Below, one piece after another: positions 44,455-52,457 of a stretch of DNA of 64,000 nt. Source of the stretch: Trujillonella endophytica (GTDB taxonomy: Bacteria; Actinomycetota; Actinomycetes; Mycobacteriales; Geodermatophilaceae); assembly GCF_019799905.1 (NCBI RefSeq), contig NZ_JABGCI010000012.1, positions 97,776-161,775 of the forward strand. Reading direction: 5' to 3'. Position 1 is the first letter of the stretch, and every line of letters starts with the position of its first letter. A program made the position numbers and the translations under genes. The notes below the pieces were generated by a model, which saw only the letters and a list, made by a program, of their open reading frames with translations, made no database searches and was not told where the DNA came from.

Positions 44455-44748
44455 TCAGATGAGCCGGTCCGCCCGGCGGCGCCACCAGCCGATGCGCCGG
44501 GTGTCGCGGGCCAGCACGTAGGCGATGCGCTCGCGCATCTCCTGCTCGGCGTCGAGCTCGTCGGCCAGCTCGGTCAGCTCGCGCCGGTGCGCGGCCCGCA
44601 ACGCGGCGGTCCCGGCGTCGGTGTCGTCCCTCGGGACCGCGGCGGCCTGCCGCCGGACGGCGTCGGTCGCCCGCCGGGGCACGGCGAGGCTCCCGCAGAC
44701 CGCGCAGTGTCCGACCACGCCGTGGTCGCACGCGAAGAACCAGCCCAT
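44455..44748 (-). CDS. Small hypothetical protein with N-terminal Cys pair
   Basis: 97 aa from ATG at 44748. Starts MGWFFACDHGVVGHCAVCG; C, H and CxxC could bind zinc. The rest is a charged helix (LRAAHRRELTELADELDAEQEMRERIAYVLARD in pieces) ending in WWRRRADRLI, possibly a coiled coil with a basic amphipathic tail. No family recognised; small and alone between the dehydrogenase pair and the DUF4407 gene, but codon use and ribosome-site-like GGGAG support it as a real gene. Confidence 0.6.
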   Translation of the reverse strand: MGWFFACDHGVVGHCAVCGSLAVPRRATDAVRRQAAAVPRDDTDAGTAALRAAHRRELTELADELDAEQEMRERIAYVLARDTRRIGWWRRRADRLI

Positions 44749-44869
44749 CCCAGCGCTCCCGAGTCGAAGGATCCCTGGTCAGGGCATCGACGCGGGAGCG
44801 CGAGTGCTGCACGGTCCGCCGGGGGACGTGGCCCCATGGGGTGAGCCGCCCGGCGGGGCGATCGGGGAC

Positions 44870-46258
44870 TCAGACGGGGACGCCGGGACGGCGGCGCGCG
44901 GTGCGTACCGTCCGTGCGGCGCTGCGGGCCAGCCGGATCGGGCCGGTGTCCCAGAGCGCGCGCAGCGGGTCCTCGCCGGGCGCGCCCGCGGCCTCGGCCG
45001 CCGCGGGAACCGGAGCCTGCGGTGACTGCTGGACGGCGGCCACCGCGGCGCGCCGGCGGGCCAGGATCGCCTGCTTCTGCCGGTCGACCCGCTCCGTCTC
45101 GGCCATCACCAGGAGCTCCTCCTGCGCCTGGGCGACCTCGAACCGCGACTGCTTCTGCAGCTCCTCGACCTCGACGTCGCCGTCGTCGCGGAGCGCCGCC
45201 AGCCGGTCGTAGGCCGTCGGCGGGCCGAAGTTCAGCAGCAGCTTGACCAGCACCGGGAGCATCTCGACGGAGAGGAACAGCAGCGACAGCATGGTCTTGG
45301 CGGCCCACAGCGTGGAGTTGCTGTCGCTGAGCCGGTCCAGCGCCTCGAGCCGCAGCAGGATGCCGCCGGAGCCGGAGTTGGCAGCGTCGAACTCCGCCTG
45401 CAGCCGGTCCTGCTCGGCGGTGAGCCGCTCGAGCTGGGCGGAGTCGGTGGCCAGCGAGGACTGCGCCAGCGAGAGGCTGCGCGCCGCGGCGTCGGTGGCG
45501 CTCGCGCGGGCGTCGTCCAGGGCGTCCCGGGCGGCGACCACCGCGGCCGCGGCGGCGTCGGCGGCGGCCCGCGCCGACTGGTACGCCGTCCCGGTGCCGG
45601 CCTCGCCGGTGCCGCAGGTGCCGTCCAGCTCGCACTGGGCCCGCGCCTGCAGGTCCCGGGAGGTGGTGAGGGCCTCGTCCAGGGCCGTCTGCTTGGCGGC
45701 GACCTCGGCCTGCACCCCGGCCAGGGCCGGGTCGGCGGCGCCGCCGGTGGCCACGATCTGCTCCTCGAGGACGACCTGCCGGGCCAGCTCCGGCACGCCG
45801 GCGAACCGCGCGTCGGCCTCCAGCGAGGTCCGGTACTCGTCGGCCGCCTCGGCCTGCATGGTGACGATCTCGGTGTCGATCTCCTTGTGGAAGACCTGCA
45901 GCGTCAGCGGGGTGGCGATCACCACGCCCAGGACGAGCGCCAGCCCCAGCCGCGGGATCGCCAGGGCGATGTTGCGCCCCACCGACGCGTCGTGGGCCAT
46001 GCCGACCAGCAGCATCCGATCCAGGTTGACGACGACGAAGCCCCAGCCCAGCCCGACGAGCAGCGCGATCGGCCACCACACGCCCAGCGCCATCGCGACG
46101 GCGAACGCCATCGACAGCACCGCCAGGCCACCGGTGCTCAGCAGCACGCCGCCCAGGGCCACGAATCTCGGGCGCGCACCGGGCGCCGCCTCCAGCAGCT
46201 CGGGGCGTGCGCCACCGAGCGTCGCGAGGGAGTCCCCGATGCGCCGTCGTCTCGCCAT
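44870..46258 (-). CDS. DUF4407 membrane protein
   Basis: 462 aa from ATG at 46258. N-terminal membrane helices at about 31-52 (FVALGGVLLSTGGLAVLSMAF in part), 58-78 and 100-117 (LGLALVLGVVIATPLTLQVF in part), then a long soluble coiled-coil region (about 125-295, rich in ALDEAL, AARDALDDARAS) with a Cys pair CELDGTC, then a further helix near 310-335 (MLSLLFLSVEMLPVLVKLLL in part) and a charged tail. This is the DUF4407 layout. Function unknown; a periplasmic/extracellular coiled-coil domain between membrane anchors. Confidence 0.88.
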   Translation of the reverse strand: MARRRRIGDSLATLGGARPELLEAAPGARPRFVALGGVLLSTGGLAVLSMAFAVAMALGVWWPIALLVGLGWGFVVVNLDRMLLVGMAHDASVGRNIALAIPRLGLALVLGVVIATPLTLQVFHKEIDTEIVTMQAEAADEYRTSLEADARFAGVPELARQVVLEEQIVATGGAADPALAGVQAEVAAKQTALDEALTTSRDLQARAQCELDGTCGTGEAGTGTAYQSARAAADAAAAAVVAARDALDDARASATDAAARSLSLAQSSLATDSAQLERLTAEQDRLQAEFDAANSGSGGILLRLEALDRLSDSNSTLWAAKTMLSLLFLSVEMLPVLVKLLLNFGPPTAYDRLAALRDDGDVEVEELQKQSRFEVAQAQEELLVMAETERVDRQKQAILARRRAAVAAVQQSPQAPVPAAAEAAGAPGEDPLRALWDTGPIRLARSAARTVRTARRRPGVPV

Positions 46259-46304
46259 GTCCTCTACATCGGCAGCCTGCAGCGGTCACGGAACGGGAAC
46301 GGGA

Positions 46305-47339
46305 CTACTGCTCTCCGGCCAGCACCCGCTCGGTCTCCCGGCCGGTGTTCGGGTTGCGGACGCCGGCCCGCGAGCCCGCCAGCTTCGCCGTCAGGTGCTC
46401 CTCGACGGTCACCGGCAGGTAGCGGTCGGGGTGCTCGGCGTCGACGCACTGCGGGAGCGTGGAGATCACCGCGTCGATGTCGCCGTCGCAGAAGAACGCC
46501 GCCGACCGACGCCGACGGATCGTGCCGTCGACGATCGGCGGCTTCACCCGGTGCAGCGTCGACAGCCAGCGGTCGTTGGTCCACCGGCCGGTGAGGTCGC
46601 CGAGGTTGACCAGCAGCGCGCCGTCGGCCGGCTGGACGTCGTGCCACTGTCCGCCGCTCCCGAGCACCTGGAGCCCGGGCACCTGGTCGGCCCACAGCAC
46701 GGTGACGATCCCGTAGTCGGTGTGCGCGCCCATGCCGGTCAGGTCGCCGTCCAGGTCGACGGTGCCCGGCGGGAGCGCGTAGTCGTTCATCCGCAGGACG
46801 TCGACCGAGTGGGTCAGGTAGCCGTCGAAGAAGCCCTCGGGCAGGCCGAGCGCGTCCGCCGCGACCCGGGTCAGCGTGCGGGCCACCCGCCGGGCCTCGG
46901 TGAAGTACGTCCAGACGCGGTCCTCGAACCCGGGCACCTCCGCCGGCCACGGGTTCTCCGCGTAGTGGTCGGCGGGCAGGTCGTCGCGGCCGTAGGTCGA
47001 CCGCGAGGCGCCGACGTTGAACGCCTCGAAGAAGTCGTTCATGCGGGCCGCGGACTCCACCCCCAGCGACAGGGACAGGGACTCCGACCTCGGCGGGCTG
47101 TAGCCGCGGTTGATCTCCGGCGGCGTCCGGTAGGCCTTCTTCGTCCCCGGGTCCAGCGCGAAGAACTCGTCCATGGCGCCGGTCAGCCCGTCGACGACGG
47201 CATCGGGCACCCCGTGCCCGACCACCTGGACGAAGCCGACCTCGCGGCAGGCCCCGTCGAACGCGGCGGCGACCGCGGCCCGGTCACCGGTGCCGGTCAC
47301 GTACGGGGAGATGTCGACGGTGGGGACCCGGAAGCTCAC
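46305..47339 (-). CDS. Isopenicillin-N-synthase-like 2-oxoglutarate/Fe(II) oxygenase
   Basis: 344 aa from GTG at 47339. N-terminal DIOX_N: VPTVDISPYV, FVQVVGHGV. Iron ligands: GAHTDYGIVTVL (HxD) and LSTLHRVKPP (second His); the 2-oxoglutarate/substrate Arg-x-Ser motif is RRRRSAAFF. Typical length. Catalyses an oxygen-dependent hydroxylation, desaturation or ring closure; substrate not evident. No biosynthetic cluster around it. Divergent/other side carries a strong hairpin. Confidence 0.9.
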   Translation of the reverse strand: MSFRVPTVDISPYVTGTGDRAAVAAAFDGACREVGFVQVVGHGVPDAVVDGLTGAMDEFFALDPGTKKAYRTPPEINRGYSPPRSESLSLSLGVESAARMNDFFEAFNVGASRSTYGRDDLPADHYAENPWPAEVPGFEDRVWTYFTEARRVARTLTRVAADALGLPEGFFDGYLTHSVDVLRMNDYALPPGTVDLDGDLTGMGAHTDYGIVTVLWADQVPGLQVLGSGGQWHDVQPADGALLVNLGDLTGRWTNDRWLSTLHRVKPPIVDGTIRRRRSAAFFCDGDIDAVISTLPQCVDAEHPDRYLPVTVEEHLTAKLAGSRAGVRNPNTGRETERVLAGEQ

Positions 47340-47450
47340 GGGCGCCGACGCTAGGCGCGCGGGGTTACGCCGCTGTTGCCTCGCGGGGGCGCCCCGTCAG
47401 TGCCCACCCGGCCGGGCACCGGCGGCGCGCTCGGGAGGTGTTCCCGGCCC

Positions 47451-47488
47451 GCTCGTGCTCTGCGTACCAGTGGAGGCAGAGCACGAGC
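47451..47488. repeat. Intergenic palindromic element, copy 1
   Basis: GCTCGTGCTCTGC and GCAGAGCACGAGC form a perfect 13-bp stem around a 12-base loop containing GTAC. It lies between the LLM oxidoreductase stop and the 2-OG oxygenase start. The core GTGCTCTG-(n)GTAC...CAGAGCAC is shared with the element at 54114-54163, so the two are members of one repeat family. May act as a terminator of the LLM gene. Confidence 0.75.
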
Positions 47489-47526
47489 GAGCGGGAGGGA
47501 CATCGTGGCTGGCCGGCGCTCCCGGA

Positions 47527-48483
47527 TCAGCGGAACGCGGGGAAGACGTTGTCGGCGATCCAGTGCAGGCCCTCGAGGTGCCCCTCCAGGCTGTCGGGGG
47601 CGTCGGCGAGCGAGGGCACGCTGGTGTGGGTCACGCCGAGCGCGGCGAGCCGGCCCACCTCGTCGACGATCTGCTGCGCGCTGGTCGGCTGGAAGGCCGA
47701 CGGCGCCACCGTGTGGTTGGCCCCGATGCGCGGCTGCATGAGCGGGTAGTTCACCCCGAGCGGCCGGCCCTCGCGCAGGTCGGCGACCGATTCGAGCATC
47801 GCCGGCAGCTGCTCGGGCTCCTCCAGCCACGGGCCCTTCCCGAGCAGCCCCCCTGCCGGTGCCCAGCCGTCGCCCTCCCGGGCGGCCCGCCTCAGCGAGA
47901 CCAGCGACCGCCCGCCGAACCACAGCGGCGGGTGCGGCCGCTGCACCGGCTTGGGCTCGAACACGACGTCGGCGAACTGCACCCACTCCCCCGCGAACAC
48001 CGGCTCGTCCGACGTCCACAGGCACTTCATCGCGGCCACGTACTCGTCCATCACCGCGCCGCGCCACTCGAACGGCACCCCGAGCGCGGCGAACTCCCCG
48101 GGCGCCATGCCGACGCCGAACGTCAGGGTCACCCGTCCGCCGGAGAGCACGTCGAGGGTGGACACGGCCTTCGCGAGGTCGACCGGGTGGTGGTACGGCA
48201 GCACGATGACCGCCGAGTTGACCCGGATCCGGGTCGTCGCCCCGGCGAGGAACGCCATCGCGGTGAACGCGTGCGGCCAGTGCCCGCCCATGTTGGGCGC
48301 CAGCGACGTGGGGACGACGAGGTGCTCGGAGACCGAGATCGAGTCGAAGCCCAGCTCGTCGGCGGTCCGGGCGATGCGCTGGAAGTCCGCCATCCCCAGC
48401 CGCGCCTGCCACGCGTCGCCCCCGGGCGGGTAGCGGCTCGGCGGGTAGCGGTCCAGGCCGGGCAGACCGGTGGAGAACCTCAT
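47527..48483 (-). CDS. LLM-class F420-dependent oxidoreductase
   Basis: 318 aa from ATG at 48483 (MRFSTGLPGLDRYPPSRYPPG); longer in-frame starts lack homology. Luciferase-like TIM barrel: DELGFDSISVSEHLVVP, TTRIRVNSAVIVLPYHHPVDLAKAVSTLDVLSGGRVTL in pieces, GVGMAPGEFAALGVP, WFGGRSLVSLRRAAREGDGWAP in pieces. This group uses coenzyme F420 rather than FMN. Substrate unknown. Next to an enoyl-CoA hydratase-like gene on the same strand (32-base gap), so possibly one operon. Confidence 0.9.
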   Translation of the reverse strand: MRFSTGLPGLDRYPPSRYPPGGDAWQARLGMADFQRIARTADELGFDSISVSEHLVVPTSLAPNMGGHWPHAFTAMAFLAGATTRIRVNSAVIVLPYHHPVDLAKAVSTLDVLSGGRVTLTFGVGMAPGEFAALGVPFEWRGAVMDEYVAAMKCLWTSDEPVFAGEWVQFADVVFEPKPVQRPHPPLWFGGRSLVSLRRAAREGDGWAPAGGLLGKGPWLEEPEQLPAMLESVADLREGRPLGVNYPLMQPRIGANHTVAPSAFQPTSAQQIVDEVGRLAALGVTHTSVPSLADAPDSLEGHLEGLHWIADNVFPAFR

Positions 48484-48515
48484 GGCGGGAGCCTGCCGGT
48501 CCGCCGTCGGGACCG

Positions 48516-49271
48516 TCAGCCCTTCGCCGCCTGCCGGCGCATCGACCACATCTGCGCCGGCCGCTCGAACTGCGTCGCGATCTCCCACGACACCGCGGTC
48601 GCCGTCTCCTTGCGGAAGTTGCCCACGGTCACCCGCGCCAGCTCCGGGTCGGCGGCGACGCGGGCGGCCAGCTCGCGGGCGCGGGACTCGACGGCGTCGG
48701 CGTCGACGGCCTCCCAGGCCAGCCCGAGCTCGACGGCCTTGGTGCCGTTGATCTCCTCGCCGAACAGCACCATCGCGGCCGCCGCCTCGCGGCCGATCAG
48801 CCGGGACAGGATGACGAAGTGCCCGCCGCCGGGGTGCATGCCGCGCTTGAGGAACCCGGCCAGCAGCCGCGCGTCGGTGGCGACGACCCGCAGGTCGGTG
48901 GCCAGCAGCATGTTCATGCCGGCGCCGACGGCCGAGCCGCGCACCGCGGCGATCGTCGGCACCTCCACCTGGCCCAGCCGGTAGAAGGAGTCGTAGATGG
49001 CCGTCATGCCGTCGTAGAGGTCGGGGCGGGCGGGGTCCTCGCCGGCGGCCTGGAGCGTGCCGACGTCCCCACCGGCGCAGAACGACTTCCCGACCGCGGT
49101 GACCACCAGGGCCCCGACCTCGGCGCGGCCGTCCACCTCCTCGAGGATGGCGCTGAGCTCCCGGGCCATCGCCGGGGTCAGCGCGTTGCGCCGGTCGGGC
49201 GCGTTGAGCGTCACCACGGCCACGCCGCCGTCGATCTCGAGCAGGACCTCGCCGGAGCCGGACTCAGCCAC
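48516..49271 (-). CDS. Enoyl-CoA hydratase/isomerase-family protein
   Basis: 251 aa from GTG at 49271. Crotonase fold: VAVVTLNAPDRRNALTPAM, KSFCAGGDVG (first oxyanion-hole motif), VRGSAVGAGMNMLLATDLRV (second). The acidic residues that serve as catalytic base in hydratases are not obvious: the following segment reads ATDARLLAGFLKRGMHPGGGH. So it may be another crotonase-family reaction or a poor hydratase. Part of the acyl-CoA gene group. Confidence 0.87.
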   Translation of the reverse strand: MAESGSGEVLLEIDGGVAVVTLNAPDRRNALTPAMARELSAILEEVDGRAEVGALVVTAVGKSFCAGGDVGTLQAAGEDPARPDLYDGMTAIYDSFYRLGQVEVPTIAAVRGSAVGAGMNMLLATDLRVVATDARLLAGFLKRGMHPGGGHFVILSRLIGREAAAAMVLFGEEINGTKAVELGLAWEAVDADAVESRARELAARVAADPELARVTVGNFRKETATAVSWEIATQFERPAQMWSMRRQAAKG

Positions 49272-49386
49272 GACCGCACCTCTTCCGCGTCGGGGGATCT
49301 CTTCGCAGGAATCAGACCATGCCCGCCCGTGCGGGCATCAAGCCGACCGCCAGTGCGGTGCAAGACCGCCGCCCGCCGCTGCTCCC

Positions 49387-49878
49387 ATGACGCACTCCAT
49401 GCGACCGGTCCGCGCCGCGTTGGTCGCCGCCGCGCTGCTCACGGCCGCCGCCTGCAGCAGCACCGCCGGTGACGCGTCCGCGACGGACGGGTCGATCATC
49501 CTCGACCACCCCGGCGTCGGCGGTCTGCCGGAGGCCCAGCCGCCCGCGGACCCGTCGTCCTCCGACGAGCTCCTCGGCACCCTCGACGCCGGCTCCCTGG
49601 CCGGCCCGGACGGTCACGCCCGCGCCGTCACGGCCGGCCCCGGCGGCTCCATCGTCGTCCTCGCCAGCGACACGCAGGACGCGGCGGGCAGGACCGTCCT
49701 GGTGGAGTACCTCCCCGGGCCGGACGGCCTGACGGTCGCGCGCACCGTGGAGATCCCGCGGGTCGACGGGTCGTCCGACCTGCACGTGGCGCCCGACGGC
49801 ACGGTCCTCGTGATCGGCGAGCTGCGGGCGGGCGACGGCAGCACCCTCCTCGTGCGGGTCGTCCCCGGCGCGGGGTAG
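49387..49878 (+). CDS. Small lipoprotein
   Basis: 163 aa from ATG at 49387. Signal: MTHSMRPVRAALVAAALLTAAAC with lipobox TAAAC (Cys 23), then a Ser/Asp-rich linker. The remainder has beta-rich repeats such as GPGGSIVVLASD and LHVAPDGTVLVIGE, i.e. one or two blades of a propeller-like fold. It resembles the longer lipoprotein at 50731-51615 (VAPDGTV repeat), suggesting a shortened paralogue. No known function. Confidence 0.8.
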   Translation: MTHSMRPVRAALVAAALLTAAACSSTAGDASATDGSIILDHPGVGGLPEAQPPADPSSSDELLGTLDAGSLAGPDGHARAVTAGPGGSIVVLASDTQDAAGRTVLVEYLPGPDGLTVARTVEIPRVDGSSDLHVAPDGTVLVIGELRAGDGSTLLVRVVPGAG

Positions 49879-49943
49879 CCGGCCTCGATCGCGTCACTGC
49901 CCGCGCCCTCGGCGAGCGGCCGGAGCGCTGCGCCCGGCGCACG

Positions 49944-50528
49944 TCAGGCCGCCGGCGGGCGCCATCCCGGGTCGCGGCCGGTGCGGCCCAGCAGCCGGTC
50001 GAGCAACGGGGCGTCCTCGGGAACGGGCACCGGCGGGCCGAACAGGCCCTCGGGTGCCGGTCCCTCCGCTGTCACCTGCGACACGAAACCGAGCGCCGCC
50101 TCGGTCGCGCCCGGGTCGGGCCGGTACCCCTGGCCGCTGGCGACGGCGAGGTCCCAGCCGTGCACCAGCACCTCGTCCACCGCCACGGCGGCCATGGCCG
50201 GGGCCGGCATCGTGACCCCACCGGCCTCGGCGTCGCCGTCCCAGGCGGCCGGGTCCTGCCAGGCAGCGGCCAGGGCGTCGAGCCGCTGCGGGATCCGGGT
50301 GCGCCAGTCCGGGGTCAGCGCGTCGGCCGAGGCGCTCGGGCTCCCCCCTGCCTGCTCCCGGGCCGCGTCCGTGAACGCCAGGGCCAGCCCGTCGAGGTGG
50401 TCGAGCAGCGCGGCCACCGGGGTGTCCGCGCAGGGCGTGGGGCCGGCCAGCTGGTCGTCCCGGATGGCGCTCACCACCCGGGACGTCTCCGCGACCGCCG
50501 CGGCGAGGGCCTGCTGCATCGTCTCCAT
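49944..50528 (-). CDS. TIGR03086 / DinB-type (mycothiol-dependent maleylpyruvate isomerase-like) protein
   Basis: 194 aa from ATG at 50528. Helical bundle beginning with AAAVAETSRVVSAIRDDQLAGPTPCADTPVAALLDHLDGL (in pieces), where PTPC.D..V..L..H supplies the first His ligand, and AVDEVLVHGWDLAVASG with the second and third metal ligands. That is the TIGR03086 pattern. Actinobacterial members are thought to be metal-dependent, possibly thiol-dependent, enzymes of unknown substrate. Confidence 0.87.
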   Translation of the reverse strand: METMQQALAAAVAETSRVVSAIRDDQLAGPTPCADTPVAALLDHLDGLALAFTDAAREQAGGSPSASADALTPDWRTRIPQRLDALAAAWQDPAAWDGDAEAGGVTMPAPAMAAVAVDEVLVHGWDLAVASGQGYRPDPGATEAALGFVSQVTAEGPAPEGLFGPPVPVPEDAPLLDRLLGRTGRDPGWRPPAA

Positions 50529-50730
50529 GCGGGGGTCGACCGCCTGCGGGCGGGGAACTCATCGGGCGGATGGGGCCGGCGGCCGGCACCGCCACGGCGA
50601 GGGCGGCGCGCAGGAGCTCGCGGGGAACGGCACCCATGGGGCGACTCCGGCACGCAAGGTCCTCGCGAGTCCCCCGCAAGCGCGCCGGGCGAGTCTCCCC
50701 TCGACCCGTCCCCGACCGCCGGAGCTCCCC

Positions 50731-51615
50731 GTGACCCGCACCGCCGTCGTCTGCACCCGCGTGCTCGGCGTCCTCCTGCTGCTCGCGTCCGCCGGCTGCA
50801 CCACCTCGGCGTCCGACGACGGCGCCGGCCCGCCCGCAGCTGCCGTGGGCGACGGCGGCGCGCTCGACACGGTCACCGACTCCCTCGTGGTGCGGGAACT
50901 GGGCGGCGTCACCACCACGCAGGACGCCGCGGTCGGCCCCGACGGCGAGCCGGTGCTGCTGTTCGCCGTCGACCAGGGCGCGGGAGGCCCGCTGGCCGTC
51001 GTCCGACCCACGGCCGGCGAGGGGTGGGGGCAGGTGGTCCTCCAGGAGTACGACGCCCCCGTCTCCGGCTCGGGCCTCGACGTCGCCCCCGACGGCACCG
51101 TCGTCGTGGCCGGGTACAGCGGGGAGACCGTCTCGGTGACCCGGATCGGGACGGACGGCACGGTGCGCACCGTCCCCGTCGCCGCTGACCTGGACCCGGA
51201 GGTGGGCGACGTCAGCGCGACGGCGCTGGCACCCGATGGGACCCGGCTGTACCTGGCCGCGCACCGGGTCGGCGAGGACGCGGTACGCCTGCTCGCCGTG
51301 GACGTGGCGACCGGCGCGGTGGCCGTCGAGCGGGTGGTGCCGTCGACCGGCCGGAGCTGGAACCGACTCGACGTCCTCGCCGTCGATCCGCAGGCCCGCT
51401 ACGCCTACCTCGGCGGGCTGCACCAGCCGCGCGGGTCCGACGACACGGCGCTGACCGCTGTCGACCTGAGGACGGGCGACGTCGGCGCGCCCGTGTCCCT
51501 GTGCGACGGCTGGAGCGTCGACGCCGTCGTCGTACCGGACGTCGCCGGCCCGGCCACGGTGGCGGTGACCTGCGACCCGGAGGTCAGCGAGACCACGCTG
51601 GTCACCCTGGCCTGA
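50731..51615 (+). CDS. Beta-propeller-like lipoprotein
   Basis: 294 aa from GTG at 50731, GGAG six bases upstream. Signal VLGVLLLLASAGC (lipobox, Cys about 23) and a Ser/Ala linker. Four or five propeller-like repeats: DAAVGPDGEPVLLF, GLDVAPDGTVVVAGY, ATALAPDGTRLYLAA, VLAVDPQARYAYLGG, ending in a short strand. Two Cys (SLCDGW, VTCDPE) may form a disulfide. Exported, lipid-anchored, function unknown. Confidence 0.82.
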   Translation: MTRTAVVCTRVLGVLLLLASAGCTTSASDDGAGPPAAAVGDGGALDTVTDSLVVRELGGVTTTQDAAVGPDGEPVLLFAVDQGAGGPLAVVRPTAGEGWGQVVLQEYDAPVSGSGLDVAPDGTVVVAGYSGETVSVTRIGTDGTVRTVPVAADLDPEVGDVSATALAPDGTRLYLAAHRVGEDAVRLLAVDVATGAVAVERVVPSTGRSWNRLDVLAVDPQARYAYLGGLHQPRGSDDTALTAVDLRTGDVGAPVSLCDGWSVDAVVVPDVAGPATVAVTCDPEVSETTLVTLA

Positions 51616-51686
51616 TCCCTCGACCGGCCGGGGCGGCGCAACGTGGGTACCGTCGACCGGGACGCCGTCGTCGGAGGGGGAACCCG

Positions 51687-52454
51687 GTGGACGTCGCTCT
51701 GCGCCTGCCCAGTACCGGCCCCGACCCGATCAGCGCGGACGACGCGCTTGCCGCCGTCGTCGGCTACGCACTGGGCCGGCGGCCGCTGCGCTTCCGCGCG
51801 CCCAACGCCCGCGAGGGCCGCTGGCTGCGGGTGCGCGCCTTCGCCTTCGAGCGCTTCGACCGCCAGCCGCCGGAGACGTCGCCCCGCATGACCGACCGGG
51901 ACGTGCTCCTCGCCGAGGGCCTGCACGGCCGGCTCGACCCGGAGGGCTGGACCGCCGTCCGCACCGCCCTCGACGCGGCACTGCCGGTGGCCGAGCAGGC
52001 GGAGCGCCGGGCCGCCGGGCGGGCGTTCTGGGAGCTGCCGGAGGAGGAGACCTCGGTGCTCGCCGAGCCGGGCACGGTCGGCGCGGCGCTGCGGACGCTC
52101 GCCGAGGGGCCGCACGCCCCGTACGTGCTGGCCGCGCTGCACCACCGCCGGCCGCAGCTGTTCCCCCTCCTCGACGTCACCACCTGGCGCCAGCTGTGGT
52201 CGCACACCGCCGAGGGCGACAGCGGTGTGCACGCGGTCGTCCTGCGCGAGCTACGCGCGAACGCCGCCGCCTTCACGCTGCTGGAGGCGCGCGCCACCGC
52301 CGCCCTCGGGCACCGGAGCACCCGGCTGCGCCTGCACGACGTGCTGCTGTGGCTGGCCGGCTCGCTGCGGACCGAGACCGCGGTGGCGCTGGGCCGGGTC
52401 GCCGTCCAGGAGGAGGCCGGCGCCCGTCAGCCGGCCGCCGCCGGCGCCCGCTGA
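51687..52454 (+). CDS. Hypothetical protein (possibly DUF6308-like)
   Basis: 255 aa from GTG at 51687, with GGAGGGGG seven bases upstream. Soluble, helical in the second half. Visible segments: ISADDALAAVVGYALGRRPLRFRAPN, a Trp/Leu-rich part LHHRRPQLFPLLDVTTWRQLWSHTAEGD (in pieces), RLRLHDVLLWLAG. The order (short beta region, then helices with FPLLD and LHDVLLW) recalls actinobacterial DUF6308 proteins, but the assignment is not secure. Four bases from the next, convergent gene. Confidence 0.65.
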   Translation: MDVALRLPSTGPDPISADDALAAVVGYALGRRPLRFRAPNAREGRWLRVRAFAFERFDRQPPETSPRMTDRDVLLAEGLHGRLDPEGWTAVRTALDAALPVAEQAERRAAGRAFWELPEEETSVLAEPGTVGAALRTLAEGPHAPYVLAALHHRRPQLFPLLDVTTWRQLWSHTAEGDSGVHAVVLRELRANAAAFTLLEARATAALGHRSTRLRLHDVLLWLAGSLRTETAVALGRVAVQEEAGARQPAAAGAR

Positions 52455-52457
52455 GCC

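Noticed and set aside
44574..46289. 571-codon minus-strand frame overlapping the DUF4407 gene
   Set aside because: Gly/Arg-rich shadow frame; the DUF4407 frame (44870-46258) has membrane helices and coiled-coil periodicity.
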